Source of the DNA: Microbulbifer yueqingensis
GTDB taxonomy: Bacteria; Pseudomonadota; Gammaproteobacteria; Pseudomonadales; Cellvibrionaceae
Reading direction: 5' to 3'
Assembly: GCF_900100355.1 (NCBI RefSeq)
Contig: NZ_FNFH01000003.1
Coordinates: 186,001-250,000, forward strand
Length of the DNA: 64,000 nt
Below, in pieces: positions 17,630 to 26,904 of this stretch. Position numbers and translations under genes: made by a program. Numbering within the stretch: the first letter of the stretch is position 1; each line of letters starts with the position of its first letter. A model generated the notes under the pieces. The model had not been told where the DNA came from. It saw only the letters and a list, made by a program, of their open reading frames with translations, and ran no database searches.

Positions 17630-18394
17630 ATGAATCTTCCGGTCTATTTCCGCAACGGCCTACCGGTAGCCGAATTGCCGCCCGATGCGTCACTCGGTGC
17701 CGGACAGCTGGAGACGATGCGTCTCCAGGGTGGGCGTGTGCCCCTCTGGCGGCTTCATCGAGCGCGACTGCTTCGCAGTGGCGCTGTGACCCCCGGCGAC
17801 CTGGAGCCGGTAGAAAGCACCCTGGGCCAGTTTGGGCATTTTCCCGGCCCTGCGCGGGTTCGCCTGCGCTTTTCCGAGCCGGGACCTCGCCGCAGCTGGG
17901 ATATGGCTGTCGAGTCACTGGATCCCGGCGAGGGGCTGGAGTCGGGCGTATGCCTGAGCCTCTGCCACACCCGCCTGGAACCCTCCGAAATTGCGAATCC
18001 TGGCTGCAAACTGCTGCAGCGACCGCGGTATAATCGCGCCCTGGCCGAATTGCCCGCTACCGGCATCACCTGCGATGGCCTGCTGCTCGACACAGCCGGC
18101 CGGGCGATCGAGACCCTGCGCTGCAACCTGCTGGTACGCACCGGGGCGGGCTGGCTGACGCCGGACCTTAGTCGTTGCGGTGTGCGCGGTGTAATGCGAG
18201 ACTGGCTCCGGGAGAGAGTCCCGGTACGCGAAGTCGATATATCGGTCGAGATGCTCGAACACGCCGCTGAACTCGCCCTGTGCAACAGTGTGCGGGGCGT
18301 GTTACCGGTTGCCGAATTGGATGGGCGGTCCCTGGGAACTCCCGGGCCCGAGACCCGTAAGTTACAGCAGTTAGTGACGGAAGAGTTGTGGTAA
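17630..18394 (+). CDS. pabC: Aminodeoxychorismate lyase
   Basis: PLP enzyme that splits 4-amino-4-deoxychorismate into pyruvate and p-aminobenzoate for folate synthesis. The fold-type IV signature is recognisable: Lys127 in the GCKLLQRPRYNRAL stretch aligns with the PLP lysine of E. coli PabC (KHLNRLEQ), and ETLRCNLLVR corresponds to the TECCAANLFWR block. 254 residues, slightly shorter than E. coli (269). It overlaps mltG by 7 bases. The partner pabB lies far away at 38.8-40.1 kb. Confidence 0.88.
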   Translation: MNLPVYFRNGLPVAELPPDASLGAGQLETMRLQGGRVPLWRLHRARLLRSGAVTPGDLEPVESTLGQFGHFPGPARVRLRFSEPGPRRSWDMAVESLDPGEGLESGVCLSLCHTRLEPSEIANPGCKLLQRPRYNRALAELPATGITCDGLLLDTAGRAIETLRCNLLVRTGAGWLTPDLSRCGVRGVMRDWLRERVPVREVDISVEMLEHAAELALCNSVRGVLPVAELDGRSLGTPGPETRKLQQLVTEELW

Positions 18395-19467
18395 AGAAGA
18401 ACAAGCGAGGTGAGCCGGCCAAGCCTGCAGCCGGGCGCCGCTGGCGCTACCTGTTTTTGGGCAGCCTGCTGTTGGTGGTGGCTGCGGCCGGGTCACTCTG
18501 GGCATACCAGAAGAGCCTCGTGGAACCACTGGCGATCGGCGAAGACGGTCTCCGGTTTGAGGTGGCCAGTGGCGGCAGCCTGTCGAAAGTACTCGACCGC
18601 CTGGGCGAGCAGGGTGTCGTGACCCTCCCCAAAGCCGTCCTGCTGTATGCATACTGGCAGGAAAAGACCGGCATTCATGCCGGGGAGTACCTGATACCTT
18701 ATGGCAGTAACGCAATGGACCTGGTGGAGCGGCTTCACACCGGTGATGTCACGCGTTATCGGCTGACCCTGGTGGAGGGGTGGACTTTTGCCCAGGCCCT
18801 GGACCAGGTGCGGGCGGGCCGCAATATAGTCAAAACCGACGCCGCCGCAGATACCCTGAGCGCGGCCGAGGCACTGGGCTTCGAAGGCGAGAGCGCCGAG
18901 GGCTGGATTTTCCCGGATACCTATATTTATCGCTCCGGCACCACCGATATCGAGCTGTTGCGCCAGGCCTACCAGCGCATGCAGAAGGTGCTGGAAGAGG
19001 AGTGGCAGGCGCGCAGCGATAACCTTCCCTATGCCGGCCCTTACGAGGCCCTGATCATGGCCTCGCTGGTCGAGAAGGAAACCGGCCAGCCCTCGGAACG
19101 CGATGAGATCGCCGGCGTTTTCGTGCGGCGGCTCAACAAGGGCATGCGCCTGCAGACCGACCCCACGGTGATTTACGGGCTGGGTGACGAGTTCGACGGG
19201 AACCTCAGGCGTGTACACCTGCGCCAGGCAAACCCATACAACACCTATGTGATCAAAGGGCTGCCCCCGACACCCATTGCCCTGCCGGGGCGGGAGGCTA
19301 TCCGCGCGGCGCTCAATCCCAAGGCGGGGGACACCCTGTATTTTGTCGCCAAAGGCAATGGCTACCACCACTTCTCGGCCACCCTTGCCGAGCATAACCG
19401 CGCTGTGCGGGAGTACCAGCTGAAGCGCCGTGCGGATTATCGTTCCAGCCCGGGCAAGGAGAACTGA
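18388..19467 (+). CDS. mltG: Endolytic murein transglycosylase MltG
   Basis: Inner-membrane enzyme that cleaves nascent glycan strands in peptidoglycan and so sets chain length. One N-terminal membrane anchor ([20 protein letters not shown], about residues 30-48) is followed by a periplasmic YceG domain; Glu229 in SLVEKETGQ is the predicted catalytic residue, followed by [14 protein letters not shown]. 359 residues. GTG start at 18388 lies inside the end of pabC, suggesting translational coupling. It ends two bases before tmk, as in the pabC-yceG-tmk-holB order of E. coli. Confidence 0.95.
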   Translation: MVKKNKRGEPAKPAAGRRWRYLFLGSLLLVVAAAGSLWAYQKSLVEPLAIGEDGLRFEVASGGSLSKVLDRLGEQGVVTLPKAVLLYAYWQEKTGIHAGEYLIPYGSNAMDLVERLHTGDVTRYRLTLVEGWTFAQALDQVRAGRNIVKTDAAADTLSAAEALGFEGESAEGWIFPDTYIYRSGTTDIELLRQAYQRMQKVLEEEWQARSDNLPYAGPYEALIMASLVEKETGQPSERDEIAGVFVRRLNKGMRLQTDPTVIYGLGDEFDGNLRRVHLRQANPYNTYVIKGLPPTPIALPGREAIRAALNPKAGDTLYFVAKGNGYHHFSATLAEHNRAVREYQLKRRADYRSSPGKEN

Positions 19468-19469
19468 CC

Positions 19470-20093
19470 TTGGCCCGGGGCAAGTTCATTACGCTGGAAG
19501 GTGGTGAGGGGGTCGGTAAATCCACCAACCTCCGCTACCTGACCGACTGGTTGCGCGCGCGGGAAATTCCCTTTGTGCAGACTCGCGAGCCAGGGGGAAC
19601 CCCGCTGGCAGAACAGTTGCGCGAGCTGCTGCTGTGCCGGCGTGAAGAGCGAGTGGACCCCACGGCCGAGCTGTTGATGGTGTTTGCTGCCCGTGCGCAG
19701 CATCTGGCAGAAGTTATCCTGCCGGCCCTGGAGCGTGGCGAATGGGTAGTGTGCGATCGGTTTACCGACGCCACTTACGCCTACCAGGGCGGTGGCCGCC
19801 AGTTGGATCTTGGGCTGATCGCGCAACTTGAGCAGACTGTGCAGGGTGGCCTGCGTCCCGATCGCATCCTGTTGCTGGACCTCGACCCGCAAGTGGGCCT
19901 TGAACGCGCCTCGCGGACAGGCGCGGCAGACCGCTTTGAGAGCGAACAGCTGGCGTTTTTTCGCCGGGTGCGTGAAGCCTACCTGGCGCGCGCGGAAGCG
20001 GACCCCGCCCGCTATGCGGTGATCGATGCCGCTCAGGCACTGGAAAGTGTCCAGCGCGACCTGGGTGAACAACTGGAGTCGCTCCTCGACTGA
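19470..20093 (+). CDS. tmk: Thymidylate kinase
   Basis: Phosphorylates dTMP to dTDP with ATP. P-loop [10 protein letters not shown] at residues 10-19, DR(F/Y) motif in [17 protein letters not shown], and LID region [11 protein letters not shown]. 207 residues. TTG start at 19470, two bases after the mltG stop (start region [12 protein letters not shown]); no ATG or GTG occurs before the P-loop in frame. Part of the same operon as holB. Confidence 0.95.
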   Translation: MARGKFITLEGGEGVGKSTNLRYLTDWLRAREIPFVQTREPGGTPLAEQLRELLLCRREERVDPTAELLMVFAARAQHLAEVILPALERGEWVVCDRFTDATYAYQGGGRQLDLGLIAQLEQTVQGGLRPDRILLLDLDPQVGLERASRTGAADRFESEQLAFFRRVREAYLARAEADPARYAVIDAAQALESVQRDLGEQLESLLD

Positions 20094-20128
20094 GAGGGGC
20101 GGTCTTTTGCAACAGCAACAGGACTGGC

Positions 20129-21157
20129 GTGTCAGAAACTGATCAAACAGCTACCAGCATTCCCTCCCCGCTACCCTGGCAGGCAGAGCCCTGGCAGCGC
20201 CTGGGAGCCCAGTGGCGCGCGGGGCGCTGTCCGCACGCGCTGCTGCTGAGCGGTGCGCCGGGCCTCGGCAAGCGTCGCTTTGCCGAGGCGTTTGCTGCGC
20301 TGGCGCTCTGTGAACAACCTCGTCACGGTCTCGCCTGTGGGGACTGCCGTGGCTGCCGCCTCTGGCAGGCGGGCTCACACCCTGATTTCCTGCGGGTGCA
20401 GCCGGAAAAACCGGGCGGCCCCCTCAAGGTGGAGCAAGTGCGTCAGCTGGGGAGCTTCGTCGGTCGTACCAGCGGCAGGGAAGGGGCGCGGGTCGTGTGG
20501 CTGGCACCGGCCGAGGCGATGAACGTGAATGCGGCCAACGCCCTGTTGAAGAACCTGGAGGAGCCGGCCCCGTCGGTGGTCTTTCTGCTGGTGTCGGACG
20601 CGCCTGCCGGGCTCTTGCCGACCATTCGCAGTCGTTGCCAGACGGTGCCTTTCCCTGCTCCGGCCCGGGATGTGGCGCTGCGCTGGCTCAAGGAGGGCGG
20701 CCTGGACGGCACGGGTGCGGCCCGCGCCCTCGAGCTTGCCGGCGGGGCGCCTCTGCTGGCGGTTAACCTGGCCGAGCCTGAGGCCCGGGAGGCGCGGGAA
20801 CAGTTTCTCTCGGACCTGACCGAGCTTACCCGGGGCGCGGCCAGCGCAGTGGCCCTGGCGGGGCGCTGGGAGAGTCCGCCGGAAGGGGTGGAACTGCCAC
20901 AGCTGTTGCAGTTCTGGCAGCACTGGGTGTCGCTGATGATGCGGGCGCGCAGCTGCGACCTGACCCCCGACGAGCAGGTGGTGGCCCTGCTGCAACGATT
21001 GCCGGGTGCAGGGGCGGAAAGCCTGCGCCCGCTGTTCGCATTCAGCGACCAGTTGCTGGAGGCCCGGAATGCATTGATGGGCACGGCGAACCCGAACAAG
21101 CGGCTGCTGGTCGAGGAGCTGATGATCCGCTGGGGGCGGCTGTACAATCGCCGCTAG
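20129..21157 (+). CDS. holB: DNA polymerase III delta-prime subunit
   Basis: Clamp-loader subunit that acts with DnaX and HolA to open and load the beta sliding clamp. AAA+ fold with an N-terminal LLLSGAPGLGKRRFAEAF, a zinc-module-like set of cysteines (C...CGDCRGC), and the SRC-type motif TIRSRCQTV. 342 residues. GTG at 20129 is the best start. Located after tmk as in E. coli and followed by pilZ as in pseudomonads. Confidence 0.93.
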   Translation: MSETDQTATSIPSPLPWQAEPWQRLGAQWRAGRCPHALLLSGAPGLGKRRFAEAFAALALCEQPRHGLACGDCRGCRLWQAGSHPDFLRVQPEKPGGPLKVEQVRQLGSFVGRTSGREGARVVWLAPAEAMNVNAANALLKNLEEPAPSVVFLLVSDAPAGLLPTIRSRCQTVPFPAPARDVALRWLKEGGLDGTGAARALELAGGAPLLAVNLAEPEAREAREQFLSDLTELTRGAASAVALAGRWESPPEGVELPQLLQFWQHWVSLMMRARSCDLTPDEQVVALLQRLPGAGAESLRPLFAFSDQLLEARNALMGTANPNKRLLVEELMIRWGRLYNRR

Positions 21158-21265
21158 GCGAATGGTTGCCGCGTGGCAACTTCCGTGCACCCTGGCCATT
21201 CTGGACAGGCCCGGTGTGCTCGGCTACCGTAACGACAATTACAACGACAATACTGAGGATGGAAT

Positions 21266-21616
21266 ATGACCGCCATGGGAGGGGGCGCCCGGGGTATCCT
21301 GACGCTCAAGATTCAGGACAAGTCGGTGCTCTACGCAGCCTATATGCCGTTTGTCAAAAACGGTGGCCTGTTCCTGAAGACGGACAAGCCCTATAACCTG
21401 GGGGATGAAGTCTTCCTGTTGTTGAACCTGATGGACGAGCCTGACAAGGTGCCGGTGGCCTGCAAGGTTGTGTGGATCACCCCGGCGGGGGCCCAGGGCA
21501 ACCGCTCCCCCGGAGTGGGATTACAGTTTACCGACAAGGACAACCTTGCCCAGAGCAAAATCGAAACGTACCTGGCGGGCTCCCTGGAATCCAGCCGCCC
21601 CACCCATACATTGTAA
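21266..21616 (+). CDS. pilZ: PilZ domain protein, type IV pilus assembly
   Basis: Small single-domain PilZ protein. Of 116 residues, the C-terminal half holds the family block VVWITPAGAQGNRSPGVGLQF. Like Pseudomonas PilZ, it lacks the N-terminal RxxxR c-di-GMP-binding motif of canonical PilZ domains, so it probably acts by protein contacts (PilB/FimX system) in type IV pilus biogenesis rather than by binding c-di-GMP. ATG at 21266 follows GAGGATGG. Position between holB and tatD matches the Pseudomonas pilZ locus. Confidence 0.9.
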   Translation: MTAMGGGARGILTLKIQDKSVLYAAYMPFVKNGGLFLKTDKPYNLGDEVFLLLNLMDEPDKVPVACKVVWITPAGAQGNRSPGVGLQFTDKDNLAQSKIETYLAGSLESSRPTHTL

Positions 21617-21623
21617 GTGATTG

Positions 21624-22400
21624 ATGCTAGTAGATTCCCATTGCCACCTCGACCGGCTCAAACTGGACAAATTCGGCGGAGACCTCAGTGACGTGCTGAA
21701 CCTGGCGCGCGCGAGGGGGGTGCACAAGTTCCTCTGCGTGGGGATCAGCCTGGATAACGTGGACCGGGTGGTGGAAATTGCCGGCCAGTATCCCGACGTG
21801 GTCTGCTCGGTGGGGATCCACCCGCTGGACGTGGATTCCGGGCTCGCCACCGAGGACCGCCTCGTGGAGCTGGCAAAGAAACCCGGCGTGGTGGCACTCG
21901 GCGAAACCGGGCTGGATTACTATTACAGCACCGATACGAAAGATACCCAGCGAGAGAGTTTTGCTGCGCACCTGCGTGCTGCCGGTCGTGCAGGGTTGCC
22001 GGTAATCGTGCACACCCGCGATGCGCGTGAGGATACCCTGGAACTCATTCGCACCCATGGCTCGCTTGACCATGCCGGCGTGCTCCACTGCTTTACCGAA
22101 AGCTGGGAGATGGCCCGGGCGGCCCTGGACCTGAATTACTATATCTCCCTTTCCGGTATCGTGACCTTCAAGAACGCCGAAGAGCTCCGGGACGTGGCCC
22201 GCAAGCTGCCGCTCGACCGATTGCTGGTGGAGACGGACTCGCCGTACCTGGCGCCGGTGCCTTATCGGGGTAAGCCCAACATCCCTGCCTACGTGCGGGA
22301 GGTGGCAGAGTTCATCGCCGAGCTCCGCGGGCTGGCGCTGGAGGAACTGGCCGAAATCACCACAGAAAACTTTTACCGACTTTTCCCGCGGGCCGCCTGA
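21624..22400 (+). CDS. tatD: TatD family metal-dependent DNase
   Basis: Amidohydrolase-fold nuclease. Metal ligands in VDSHCHLD at the start, Glu in LGETGLDYYY, His in VHTRDA and HCFTE, and Asp in VETDSPYLAPVPYRGK. 258 residues, the size of YcfH/TatD. ATG at 21624 is preferred over TTG at 21621. It starts 7 bp after pilZ. In E. coli the paralogue ycfH likewise follows holB, so this is the YcfH-type member. Confidence 0.92.
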   Translation: MLVDSHCHLDRLKLDKFGGDLSDVLNLARARGVHKFLCVGISLDNVDRVVEIAGQYPDVVCSVGIHPLDVDSGLATEDRLVELAKKPGVVALGETGLDYYYSTDTKDTQRESFAAHLRAAGRAGLPVIVHTRDAREDTLELIRTHGSLDHAGVLHCFTESWEMARAALDLNYYISLSGIVTFKNAEELRDVARKLPLDRLLVETDSPYLAPVPYRGKPNIPAYVREVAEFIAELRGLALEELAEITTENFYRLFPRAA

Positions 22401-22424
22401 GCCCGCACGCAGGAAGTATTCCCG

Positions 22425-23057
22425 ATGATGCAACAACAGCTGCAGGCCATGCTGGCACTGCAAGACGAGATCAATACGCTGGTGAATGACAACTGGCGTG
22501 AGCAGGAGTTTGCCTGGTACCGGGCCATCTGGGTGGAGAGTGCCGAGCTGCTGGACCACTACGGCTGGAAGTGGTGGAAGAAGCAGCAACCGGATATGGA
22601 CCAGGTAAAACTCGAGCTGGTGGATATCTGGCACTTTGGCCTCAGTCTCGAGCTGCAGCAGGGTAGGCCGGAGAAGGTGGCGGCTGATATGACCGCGGAA
22701 CTGGCTGCGATGCAGGCCGCCCCGGGTGATTTCCGTGAGCACCTCGAGGTGTTCACGCTGAATACACTGGCCAGCCGCCAGTTTGACCTGGTCGGCTTTG
22801 CCCAGCTGTTGGCGGATACCGGCATGTCCTTCGATGAACTCTATCGGCGTTATGTCGGCAAGAATGTACTGAATCGATTCCGCCAGGATCACGGCTACCA
22901 GGATGGCAGTTACATCAAGAACTGGGCCGGGCGTGAGGATAATGAGCACCTGGCAGAGCTGAGTGAGTCCCTGGACGCCTCCAGCAGCGACTTCAGCGAC
23001 CTGCTGTATTCCGCGCTCGCCAGCCGTTACGCCGAAGCGAATACGGCTGCGGTGTAA
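22425..23057 (+). CDS. Dimeric-type dUTP diphosphatase
   Basis: All-alpha dUTPase of the dUTPase_2/MazG-like superfamily, hydrolysing dUTP to dUMP and pyrophosphate to keep uracil out of DNA. Paired acidic metal-binding motifs are visible in WVESAELLDH and LELVDIWHF, and the dimeric-dUTPase-like YRRYVGKNVLNRFRQDHGY block near residue 145. 210 residues, unlike the ~150-residue trimeric Dut. ATG at 22425 or 22428, with AGGAAG upstream. It follows tatD by 24 bp and may be the last gene of the long operon; a standard trimeric dut may exist elsewhere. Confidence 0.85.
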   Translation: MMQQQLQAMLALQDEINTLVNDNWREQEFAWYRAIWVESAELLDHYGWKWWKKQQPDMDQVKLELVDIWHFGLSLELQQGRPEKVAADMTAELAAMQAAPGDFREHLEVFTLNTLASRQFDLVGFAQLLADTGMSFDELYRRYVGKNVLNRFRQDHGYQDGSYIKNWAGREDNEHLAELSESLDASSSDFSDLLYSALASRYAEANTAAV

Positions 23058-23123
23058 ACACGCGGCATGACCCCCGCGGCGCGGGAGCCCGGCGCCCGAA
23101 GGTGAAATTTATCTGCAAGTCTC

Positions 23124-23129
23124 TATAAT
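23124..23129 (+). promoter_or_regulatory. -10 element of mdh promoter
   Basis: Consensus TATAAT followed by GCGGGCC, 31 nt before the mdh GTG. No clear -35 hexamer is visible at 16-18 bp. Confidence 0.55.
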
Positions 23130-23160
23130 GCGGGCCGCTTACAGACGAGGGAGAACTATC

Positions 23161-24141
23161 GTGAAAGCACCTGTACGTGTTGCTGTGACCGGCGCCGCCG
23201 GCCAGATCAGTTATTCGCTGCTGTTCCGCATCGCCTCTGGCGAAATGCTGGGCAAAGACCAACCGGTAATCCTGCAACTGCTGGAAATTACCCCGGCCCT
23301 GGAAGCGCTGAAAGGCGTCGCCATGGAGCTGGAAGACTGCGCCTTCCCGCTGCTGGCTGGTATTGTCCAGTCCGACGACGCCAATGTTGCGTTCAAGGAC
23401 GCGGATTATGCCCTGCTGGTGGGCGCGCGTCCGCGCGGCCCGGGTATGGAGCGCAAGGACCTGCTGGAGGCCAACGCGGCGATCTTCTCGGCGCAGGGCA
23501 AGGCGCTGAACGATGTCGCGTCCCGCGACGTCAAGGTGCTGGTAGTGGGCAACCCGGCCAACACCAACGCACTGATCGCCCAGCGCAACGCCCCGGATCT
23601 GGACCCGCGCAATTTCACTGCGATGACCCGCCTGGACCACAACCGTGCCCTGTCCCAGCTGGCCAACAAGACCGATAGCAGTGTCAATGACATCACCCAC
23701 ATGACCATCTGGGGCAACCACTCGTCCACCCAGTACCCGGACCTGCACCAGGTCAAGGTGGCCGGTGAAGACGCCATGGAGAAGATCGAGCAGGACTGGT
23801 ACGAGAACGACTTCATTCCGACCGTGCAACAGCGCGGCGCGGCCATTATCAAGGCGCGCGGTGCGTCGTCCGCGGCCTCGGCGGCCAATGCGGCGATCGA
23901 CCATATGCGCGATTGGGCACTGGGCACCGCGGATGGCGACTGGACCAGCATGGCTGTCTACAGTGACGGCTCCTACGGCATCCAGGAAGGCCTGATCTAC
24001 TCCTTCCCCTGCACCTGCAAGGGTGGGGACTGGCAGATAGTACAGGGCGTCGACATCAATGACTTCTCCCGCGAGAAAATGACTGCCACCGAGCAGGAGC
24101 TGGCGGAAGAGCGTGATGCAGTGGCACACCTGCTGCCATAA
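23161..24141 (+). CDS. mdh: Malate dehydrogenase
   Basis: NAD-dependent TCA-cycle enzyme interconverting malate and oxaloacetate. Rossmann motif [14 protein letters not shown] at residue ~8, substrate loop with [23 protein letters not shown], catalytic Asp/His in TRLDHNRA and [12 protein letters not shown]. 326 residues, the long cytosolic-type family, unlike the 312-residue E. coli type. GTG at 23161 with GAGGGAG upstream is the start; the frame is open further upstream but over the promoter. Single-gene unit with its own promoter and terminator. Confidence 0.97.
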   Translation: MKAPVRVAVTGAAGQISYSLLFRIASGEMLGKDQPVILQLLEITPALEALKGVAMELEDCAFPLLAGIVQSDDANVAFKDADYALLVGARPRGPGMERKDLLEANAAIFSAQGKALNDVASRDVKVLVVGNPANTNALIAQRNAPDLDPRNFTAMTRLDHNRALSQLANKTDSSVNDITHMTIWGNHSSTQYPDLHQVKVAGEDAMEKIEQDWYENDFIPTVQQRGAAIIKARGASSAASAANAAIDHMRDWALGTADGDWTSMAVYSDGSYGIQEGLIYSFPCTCKGGDWQIVQGVDINDFSREKMTATEQELAEERDAVAHLLP

Positions 24142-24173
24142 GCACATCGGGCCGTATCCCGGCCTGGTACGCG

Positions 24174-24201
24174 AAAACCCGCGCTTTGCGCGGGTTTTTT
24201 T
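24174..24201 (+). terminator. mdh terminator
   Basis: CCCGCGC-TTT-GCGCGGG (24178-24194) followed by seven T. Confidence 0.92.
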
Positions 24202-24297
24202 ATGGCCGGCTGTACGCGATGCCAGGCCTGGCGCGCGTTTTGGTCGCTGAAGTGCCCTGACTACACTTATGGCAGGTAGTACCAGGAAGCCGCGACT

Positions 24298-24816
24298 ATG
24301 GTAACTGAAGTTGGCCGCACCTCCCGCGGCAGTACCTGTATCCTCCTGCAGCCTAACCAGTCCCTGTCTGTCACCGGAAACCTGTGGGTGTTCATCTCGC
24401 TGCTGGCTGTCTCGCTGGGGATCAGTGTGGCCTTCGCGCTGGCGGGAGCCTGGATGGTGCTCCCGTTCGCGAGCCTCGAGATGCTGCTGCTGGGGGGACT
24501 TCTCACTTACGTATACCTGGAGGGCTCGCGCAGGGAGGTGATCCGGATAAACGGCGAGCGTGTTGTACTGGATTGCTCCCGCGGGCATCGTCAGCAGTTT
24601 GTCTACCATCGTGAATTTGACCGCGACAGCCTGCGGGTGCTGGTGCGCATGGACACGGCGACCGAGCCGGCTTCGGTAAGCTTTTCCGGCCCCGAGGGCT
24701 GCCTGGAGGTGGGGGGCTTCCTCACCGATGCCGAGCGTGCCGCGCTGGTCGAAAAGCTCAGCAGCTGCGGTATCTTTGCCCGCAAGGAGAAGGGGTACGG
24801 TGTGGTGCAATTCTGA
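24298..24816 (+). CDS. DUF2244 membrane protein
   Basis: Integral membrane protein of the DUF2244 family, function unknown. Two adjacent hydrophobic helices at about residues 32-52 and 55-77 are followed by a ~95-residue soluble domain with GFLTDAERAALVEKL near the C-terminus. The N-terminus has the family-like LQPNQSLS sequence. In many proteobacteria DUF2244 genes lie near cytochrome oxidase genes, but none is here. 172 residues. It stands alone after the mdh terminator, in the same direction as bcp. Confidence 0.7.
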   Translation: MVTEVGRTSRGSTCILLQPNQSLSVTGNLWVFISLLAVSLGISVAFALAGAWMVLPFASLEMLLLGGLLTYVYLEGSRREVIRINGERVVLDCSRGHRQQFVYHREFDRDSLRVLVRMDTATEPASVSFSGPEGCLEVGGFLTDAERAALVEKLSSCGIFARKEKGYGVVQF

Positions 24817-24983
24817 CCGTTGGGGTTGGCGCGAAAAAATATAAATTTATCAAAGGCTTATCTGGCATTCCTAAATCCCTTTCGGGAAGTGTGGTGGTGA
24901 CTGCCATCGCAGCGACCGGGTTCGGTATAATTGCCCGGCTTTCTTCTTCCACAGCAACTTTAACTTCTGATTCAGGGGGTTTT

Positions 24984-25460
24984 GTGTCATTTCCCAAGAT
25001 TGGTAACCTGGCTCCGGCATTTACACTGAAAAACCAGGATGGTGAAAAGGTTTCACTGAAGGACTTCCGGGGTGAAAAAAACGTGGTGTTGTATTTTTAT
25101 CCAAAGGCGCTGACCCCCGGCTGCACCACCCAGGCCTGCGGCATTCGTGACAGTATTGACAGTTTTGCCGAGCACGACACCGTGGTGCTTGGGGTTAGCC
25201 CCGATCCGGAAGGCAAACTGCAGAAATTCATCGAAAAGCACGAACTCAACTTTGACCTGCTGGCGGATGAGGACCACAAGGTGGCTGACAAGTACGGGTG
25301 CTGGGGCCTCAAGAAGTTCATGGGGCGTGAGTATATGGGCCTTTTGCGCACCACTTTTATCATCGACAAGGGTGGCCGCCTGCGTCATATCATCGACAAG
25401 GTCAAGACCAAGACCCACCATGACGATGTCCTGAACTGGATTTCCGAAAACCTCGACTGA
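24984..25460 (+). CDS. bcp: Thiol peroxidase of the Bcp/PrxQ family
   Basis: Cytosolic peroxiredoxin that reduces H2O2 and organic hydroperoxides using thioredoxin. Peroxidatic Cys47 and resolving Cys52 lie in TPGCTTQACG, the Bcp-type spacing. 158 residues. GTG at 24984 with AGGGGG 5 nt upstream is the start; the extra in-frame sequence from 24891 overlaps the preceding non-coding region and has no family match. Confidence 0.95.
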   Translation: MSFPKIGNLAPAFTLKNQDGEKVSLKDFRGEKNVVLYFYPKALTPGCTTQACGIRDSIDSFAEHDTVVLGVSPDPEGKLQKFIEKHELNFDLLADEDHKVADKYGCWGLKKFMGREYMGLLRTTFIIDKGGRLRHIIDKVKTKTHHDDVLNWISENLD

Positions 25461-25897
25461 GGTACCTTCCCTCGGTTTGACCGCCAGCCGCGGTGCGGCC
25501 TTACCGCGGCTGTCCTCCGCGTTGCGTGGCTGGTTAGCGCCCCTCTGTGCATCATCGATCCGGCGGCGGAGTAAACACCGGCGGACGCTGGCAAGGTGTC
25601 ATTTAAAAAATTAAAAAAAAGTTGCCTGTCGCGCCTTGCATTCTCTCTGATTGGTCTATACTGGCTTGTGTAAAGAAGCGCCGGCACAGGGTTCCCCTGA
25701 AAGGAAGTAGCCGGGTGTAAGGTTAATTTTTGTACAGTTCTGCGATGGATTCGAAGTCTGTTTCAAGTGTTTCCCCGTAACCGGTTGGTAATCGGCTCTT
25801 GAAGTCAGTGGTAGGGGCAGGTAAAGATTCAGGGATTCGCAGGAAGCGGACGTAGAAAAAATAACCGCGGCTCACGGAACTTATAAGGAGCAGCTCT
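25461..25897 (+). promoter_or_regulatory. Promoter and long leader of the AraC-type gene
   Basis: No gene is visible in this 437 bp gap. CTTGCA (25635-25640), a 16 bp spacer and TATACT (25657-25662) form a plausible sigma70 promoter, giving a leader of about 230 nt before the ATG at 25898. No known riboswitch motif was recognised. Confidence 0.5.
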
Positions 25898-26344
25898 ATG
25901 AATCATATTCAGCCAGATCAGACCTCCCTGTCTGAAGACAAGCCCCTGCAGCAGGCCCGGCTCTCGGGCGATCCCAATATTCTCGATCAGCTACTGGCCC
26001 CGCCTGAAGCCACCAGCTTCGGTATTGCCGCGCGCGTGATCGACGTGCTGGAACAGCGCATCGGCAAGGCATCCCTTGCCATTCGCCCTGTGGCGTCCGA
26101 CCTGAGCATGTCTACCCGTACCCTGCAGCGCCGCCTGCAGGAACATAACCTGAGCTTTGCTTCCCTGCGAGACCACGTGCGTTTCCGCCACGCAGTGCAT
26201 TTCCTGAAGGACACCGCGCTCAGTGTTGACGGCATATCCAGAATCCTGGACTTCTCCGACAGGACCAGCTTTACCAGTGCCTTCAAGCGTTGGACCGGAA
26301 TGTCACCGACCGGTTATCGCCGCCAGGTCCGCCAGCGCTTCTGA
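25898..26344 (+). CDS. Short AraC-type DNA-binding protein
   Basis: A 148-residue protein consisting mainly of an AraC/XylS double helix-turn-helix (about residues 50-145). The first helix-turn-helix covers PVASDLSMSTRTLQRRLQEH and the second covers VDGISRILDFSDRTSFTSAF, ending in the family motif KRWTGMSPTGYRR. The first ~45 residues have no recognisable sensor domain, so it has no visible ligand-binding part. AAGGAG lies upstream of the ATG. Target genes are not apparent; neighbours are functionally unrelated. Confidence 0.8.
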   Translation: MNHIQPDQTSLSEDKPLQQARLSGDPNILDQLLAPPEATSFGIAARVIDVLEQRIGKASLAIRPVASDLSMSTRTLQRRLQEHNLSFASLRDHVRFRHAVHFLKDTALSVDGISRILDFSDRTSFTSAFKRWTGMSPTGYRRQVRQRF

Positions 26345-26473
26345 TGGAAATCCGGGCCTGCCAGCGCGGGCCCGTATAGTGCCTCGGGCAGGCCGCCTCC
26401 GGCAGATTGCCTCGGCAGGGTAAACCCGTTAGAGTTGGCCACAATTAAATGGCTGACTTTTCGAGGTTGATTG

Positions 26474-26806
26474 ATGAGCTTTTTCATTCCTGCCGCCGTA
26501 GCTCAGGAGGCTGCACCTGCGCCCCAGGGTAACCCCATGGTGACCCTGCTGATGTTTGCCGGCCTGTTTGCGTTCATGTGGTTCTTTATTATCCGCCCGC
26601 AACGCAAACGGCAGAAGGAGCATCAGGAACTGGTCAACGCCCTGAAAAAGGGCGATGAAGTGGTTATGACCAGCGGCATGCTGGGTCGCATCGACAAGGT
26701 GGATGAGGACTACCTGGTGCTTGAGGTTGCCGACAATATGCAACTCAAGTTCCAGAAGGTGGCAGTGCACGCCATTTTGCCCAAGGGCACCATCAAGAAA
26801 ATCTAG
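26474..26806 (+). CDS. yajC: YajC-type Sec translocase accessory protein
   Basis: Small inner-membrane protein that associates with SecDF. Typical N-terminus MSFFIPAAVAQEA, one membrane helix at about residues 22-40 ending in the conserved FIIRPQRKRQKEH, and a C-terminal KGDEVVMTSGMLGRIDKV domain. 110 residues. ATG at 26474 is preferred over TTG at 26471. It is not next to tgt, secD or secF, the usual neighbours, and is closed off by its own terminator, so it may be a second copy. Confidence 0.9.
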   Translation: MSFFIPAAVAQEAAPAPQGNPMVTLLMFAGLFAFMWFFIIRPQRKRQKEHQELVNALKKGDEVVMTSGMLGRIDKVDEDYLVLEVADNMQLKFQKVAVHAILPKGTIKKI

Positions 26807-26827
26807 GACCACTCTGGACGGTTCCGT

Positions 26828-26856
26828 GAAAACCCGGCGTGATGCCGGGTTTTTTG
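26828..26856 (+). terminator. yajC terminator
   Basis: ACCCGGC-GTGAT-GCCGGGT (26832-26850) followed by TTTTTG. Confidence 0.9.
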
Positions 26857-26904
26857 CATGGCGGGCCCGGCCAGTAGCAAACCGGAAAGGCCGACGGATC
26901 GACC

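Noticed and set aside
21627-22949. 440-residue minus-strand frame opposite tatD and the dUTPase
   Set aside because: Both plus-strand genes are well supported; the minus frame is uninformative.
22993-24810. 605-residue minus-strand frame opposite mdh
   Set aside because: Antisense to mdh, which has full family motifs; no similarity of its own.
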